From: Devosia geojensis
Lineage (GTDB): Bacteria; Pseudomonadota; Alphaproteobacteria; Rhizobiales; Devosiaceae
Direction: 5' to 3'
Length of the DNA stretch: 49,497 nt
Assembly (NCBI RefSeq): GCF_000969415.1
Contig: NZ_JZEX01000109.1
Coordinates: 1-49,497 of the forward strand
In this document: positions 48,409-49,497 of the stretch, one piece after another
How the letters are laid out: each line of letters opens with the position of its first letter
Numbering within the stretch: the stretch's first letter is position 1
The notes under the pieces: model-generated
Database searches by the model: none
The model's input: only the letters and a program-made list of their open reading frames with translations
Told to the model about the DNA's origin: nothing
Made by a program: the position numbers and the translations under genes

Positions 48409-48486
48409 GGCAAATGCTCTGGCCACATTCTGTCAGTGAGATAGGGTAGGTGAAGCCGAACCATCCGGCTCAACAAGGAGGCAATC

Positions 48487-49395
48487 ATGCGCTTAATCAG
48501 AATTCTCCTCGGCGCCGCGGCGCTGGCTCTTACCGCAACCGCCGCGCAGGCGCAGGTGGTTGTGTCCTCCAAGATCGACACCGAGGGCGGGGTTCTCGGC
48601 AACATCATCCTGCAGGTGCTCGAGTCCAACGACATTCCCGTCGAGGACCGCATCCAACTCGGCGGCACGCCGATCGTGCGCGAGGCGATCACCGCCGGCG
48701 AGATCGACATCTATCCCGAATACACCGGTAACGCGGCGTTCTTCTTCGAGATGGCCGACGATCCACTCTGGAACAACGCCGAGACCGCCTATGAAGAAGC
48801 CAAGACCCTCGACTACGAGGCCAACAAGATCGTCTGGCTGACCCCGTCGCCCGCCAACAACACCTGGGCCGTCGCCATCCGCCAGGATGTCGCCGAGGCC
48901 AACAGCCTGACGACCTTCACCCAGTTCGGCGAATACGTCGCCGGCGGCGGCGAGATCAAGCTCGCGGCTTCCGCCGAGTTCGTCAACTCGCCGGCGGCGC
49001 TCCCCAAGTTCCAGGAAGTCTACGGCTTCACCCTCTCGCCCGACCAGCTCGTCACCCTCTCGGGCGGCGACACCGCCGCGACGATCGCGGCGGCGGCGCA
49101 GCAGACCAACGGCGTCAACGCCGCCATGGTCTACGGCACGGACGGGGGCATCGCCCCCTCGGGCCTTGTCGTCCTCGAGGACGACAAGGGCGTGCAGCCC
49201 GTCTACCAGCCCGCCCCGATCATCCGCGAGGAGGTGCTGACCGAATACCCGCAGATCGAGGAACTGCTGGCTCCCGTCTTCGAGGCGCTGACGCTCGAAA
49301 CCCTGCAGGAGCTCAACGGACGCGTCCAGGTCGGCGGCGAACCGGCAGCTGCGGTCGCGACCGACTTCCTCACCAGCAACGGGTTCGTGAGCTGA
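48487..49395 (+). CDS. Glycine betaine/osmoprotectant-binding ABC transporter protein (OsmF type)
   Basis: This 302-residue periplasmic protein has a Sec signal (LLGAAALALTATAAQA, cleavage near residue 22). The OpuAC-like/OsmF domain has VVSSKIDTEGGVLGNIILQVL, GEIDIYPEYTGNAAFFF (the Glu-Tyr-Thr-Gly ligand loop) and VYGTDGGIAPSGLVVLEDDKG. It should bind betaine, choline or a similar solute and deliver it to an ABC permease, which is probably encoded beyond the window. The ATG at 48487 has AAGGAGG six bases upstream. Its co-occurrence with the Mrp antiporter suggests a salt-exposed habitat. Confidence 0.9.
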   Translation: MRLIRILLGAAALALTATAAQAQVVVSSKIDTEGGVLGNIILQVLESNDIPVEDRIQLGGTPIVREAITAGEIDIYPEYTGNAAFFFEMADDPLWNNAETAYEEAKTLDYEANKIVWLTPSPANNTWAVAIRQDVAEANSLTTFTQFGEYVAGGGEIKLAASAEFVNSPAALPKFQEVYGFTLSPDQLVTLSGGDTAATIAAAAQQTNGVNAAMVYGTDGGIAPSGLVVLEDDKGVQPVYQPAPIIREEVLTEYPQIEELLAPVFEALTLETLQELNGRVQVGGEPAAAVATDFLTSNGFVS

Positions 49396-49420
49396 GTGGT
49401 TCAGCCATTGGCACGAAGCG

Positions 49421-49497
49421 CCCCCCTCCCCCTTGAGGGGAGGGGCTGGGGGTGGGGGTCCATCAGTGATCCACCGAACCACCCCCACCCTCAATCC
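49421..49497. repeat. Interspersed repeat, family A (copy 2, cut by window end)
   Basis: The sequence matches 5371-5447 almost base for base, including the TTGA hairpin, the GGGGGTGGGGGTCCATCAG run and the mirrored CCCCCACCCTCAATC. It follows the osmF-like stop by 25 bases. Confidence 0.85.

Overview
The window is high-GC DNA from an alphaproteobacterium, most probably of the order Hyphomicrobiales (Rhizobiales). The evidence is the combination of MucR, DUF1491, DUF2336, DUF5330 and DUF6456 proteins, a free-standing DnaA domain IV protein, a TIGR03808-type Tat-exported repeat protein and a rhizobial-type asparaginase. A Devosiaceae-like host would fit but cannot be shown from the sequence. 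No rRNA, tRNA, CRISPR array, phage or insertion sequence is visible. Several families of palindromic interspersed repeats are present.

Layout. 1-4731: small regulated cassettes. These are the end of an MFS gene, a TetR regulator divergent from an SDR and an MDR oxidoreductase with two clear palindromic operators, and an ArsR / SRPBCC / hydrolase operon with a tandem operator. 5031-13585: envelope, cell-cycle and housekeeping genes: a DUF1127 protein, a small conserved protein with a lipoprotein, DUF2336, DUF1491, a peptidoglycan-binding protein, a membrane PAS histidine kinase, DUF5330, SufE, DUF6456 and a DnaA-like protein. 13806-20337: MucR and a complete seven-gene Mrp-type cation/proton antiporter operon (mnhA-G). 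20533-31748: msrB, a nucleoside-deoxyribosyltransferase-like protein, oligopeptidase B, Fe superoxide dismutase, a receiver protein, a LOG-like protein without its catalytic motif, a HerA-like ATPase, a Tat-exported beta-helix protein, asparaginase, two small secreted proteins that share a promoter motif, and an NAD-dependent epimerase-like protein. 31732-32423: a Phd/VapC toxin-antitoxin pair. 32550-46796: a complete assimilatory nitrate locus: nasT, nasS, nrtA, nrtB, nrtD, an MFS nitrate transporter, nirB, nirD, nasA and cysG. 46864-49395: an aromatic-amino-acid-lyase-like gene lacking the MIO tripeptide, and an OsmF-type osmoprotectant-binding protein.

How the nitrate genes work together. 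NasS is a cytoplasmic nitrate sensor and NasT an RNA-binding ANTAR antiterminator. Upstream of nrtA and again upstream of the MFS-nirB-nirD-nasA-cysG run lie two homologous control modules. Each has a sigma-54 -24/-12 promoter, a conserved leader hairpin, a hexaloop hairpin with A at loop position 1 and G at position 4, and an intrinsic terminator whose stem shows compensatory changes between copies. This reads as dual control: sigma-54 (nitrogen limitation) for initiation and NasS/NasT (nitrate) for readthrough. Nitrate would enter by ABC or MFS transport, be reduced by NasA to nitrite and by NirBD to ammonium, with siroheme from CysG.

Most unusual points: cysG carries two palindromic repeats translated in frame and has a shortened, eroded methyltransferase domain; the lyase-like protein has Cys-Ala-Asp where Ala-Ser-Gly should form the cofactor; the two small secreted proteins share a precisely spaced promoter element; and the two NasT leaders form a natural covariation pair.
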